DNA of 27,707 nt. It comes from JBKHBT01 sp046542255. GTDB lineage: Bacteria; UBP14; UBA6098; JBKHBT01. The stretch's first letter is position 1; every line of letters begins with the position of its first letter. Position numbers and translations under genes: made by a program. The stretch is from positions 1-27,707 of the forward strand of contig JBKHBT010000041.1 of the NCBI GenBank assembly GCA_046542255.1, in the 5' to 3' direction. The notes under the pieces are model-generated. The model was not told the DNA's origin. It saw only the letters and a list, made by a program, of their open reading frames with translations, and ran no database searches. Shown in pieces: positions 27,541-27,707 of this stretch.

Positions 27541-27618
27541 AGTTTGCGCGAGAAAGTCGATATCGATATCTTTTTAACACAGAAGGCATATTTCGACCTT
27601 GTGATTACAGGACCAGAC
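27541..27618 (+). pseudogene. Fragment of an NHL/FlgD-type gene, near-copy of 10284-10361
   Basis: These 78 bases match codons 347-372 of the NHL-repeat gene with five changes, all silent in that frame, and encode the same 26 residues. A TAG lies five codons upstream in frame and no start or continuation follows, so it is not a functional gene here. It directly abuts the palindrome at 27616. Confidence 0.75.
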
Positions 27619-27652
27619 AATGCGCTGTTCCGCATTGTCATACTTTTCAGGC
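27616..27652. repeat. Palindromic repeat element, copy 2 (inverted)
   Basis: GACAATGC (27616-27623) and GCATTGTC (27632-27639) surround GCTGTTCC, the reverse complement of GGAACAGC. Read on the minus strand, this copy and its flank (TTTAGCCTGAAAAGTATGAC) match the copy at 22141-22177 closely. The stem sequences are identical; the loop differs by one base. Confidence 0.8.
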
Positions 27653-27707
27653 TAAACCCAACTTCCACAACGCAATTTCTAACTTCTTTAATTAATGGCA
27701 CTTAGGA

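Larger units (their letters stand above)
27276..27707. other. Gene-poor right end with broken gene pieces
   Basis: No intact gene is visible. About 115 bases after the groESL terminator show nothing I recognise. From 27390 there is a minus-strand FlgD-like C-terminus, then a plus-strand copy of part of the NHL gene, then a palindrome, then unassigned sequence to the edge. The minus frame is closed by a TAA at 27702-27704, so the pieces do not belong to one long gene running out of the window in that frame. Confidence 0.7.

Noticed and set aside
27483..27695. Plus-strand open frame at the right end
   Set aside because: It runs in a different frame from the recognisable NHL-gene fragment it covers and crosses the palindrome, so it is fortuitous.

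Overview
The window comes from a moderately AT-rich bacterial chromosome with an outer membrane. Several traits point to the FCB superphylum or a related candidate phylum (Cloacimonadota, WOR-3, Zixibacteria-like): a TonB-dependent receptor with a carboxypeptidase-regulatory N-terminus, a GWxTD-domain protein, two DUF3857/transglutaminase proteins, a secreted metalloprotease with a type-IX-like C-terminal sorting domain, and FlgD-like Ig C-termini. This placement is inferred from family content; no rRNA is present to test it.

Layout. (1) 3-5694, plus strand: the 3' part of a membrane protein cut by the window edge, a GT9 glycosyltransferase with its own promoter, a Big_2 lipoprotein, a single-domain M16 peptidase and dUTPase, whose start lies inside the M16 gene. 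(2) 5768-10574, plus strand: a PAP2 phosphatase, an HExxH metalloprotease with a sorting domain, and an M42 aminopeptidase translationally coupled to an NHL-repeat/FlgD-Ig protein. A bidirectional terminator follows. (3) 17993-10732, minus strand: a compact operon gcvH-gcvPA-[DUF3857/transglutaminase lipoprotein]-[DUF3857/transglutaminase]-gcvPB. The split glycine decarboxylase genes are separated by two envelope genes, and ATGA and TAATG junctions couple the last three. (4) 18271-24788: a TonB-dependent receptor (plus), a convergent GWxTD protein (minus), and a divergent two-domain M16 peptidase (plus). (5) 24789-25242: a gene-free stretch with palindromes, then a promoter overlapped by a CIRCE-like inverted repeat. 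(6) groES-groEL and a terminator. (7) 27276-27707: a mosaic of broken pieces, namely a minus-strand FlgD-like C-terminus, a plus-strand fragment nearly identical to part of the NHL gene, and a palindrome also found at 22154.

How it fits together: glycine cleavage (H and both P subunits; T and L proteins are not here), the GroES/EL chaperonin and dUTPase are housekeeping. Most other genes act at the envelope or outside the cell. The most unusual items are the envelope pair inside the gcv operon, the gene-fragment/palindrome mosaic at the right end, the non-canonical CIRCE-like site, and a codon-context bias in which C-ending codons are preferred before Asp and Glu codons. I did not find a self-evident new defence or mobile system.
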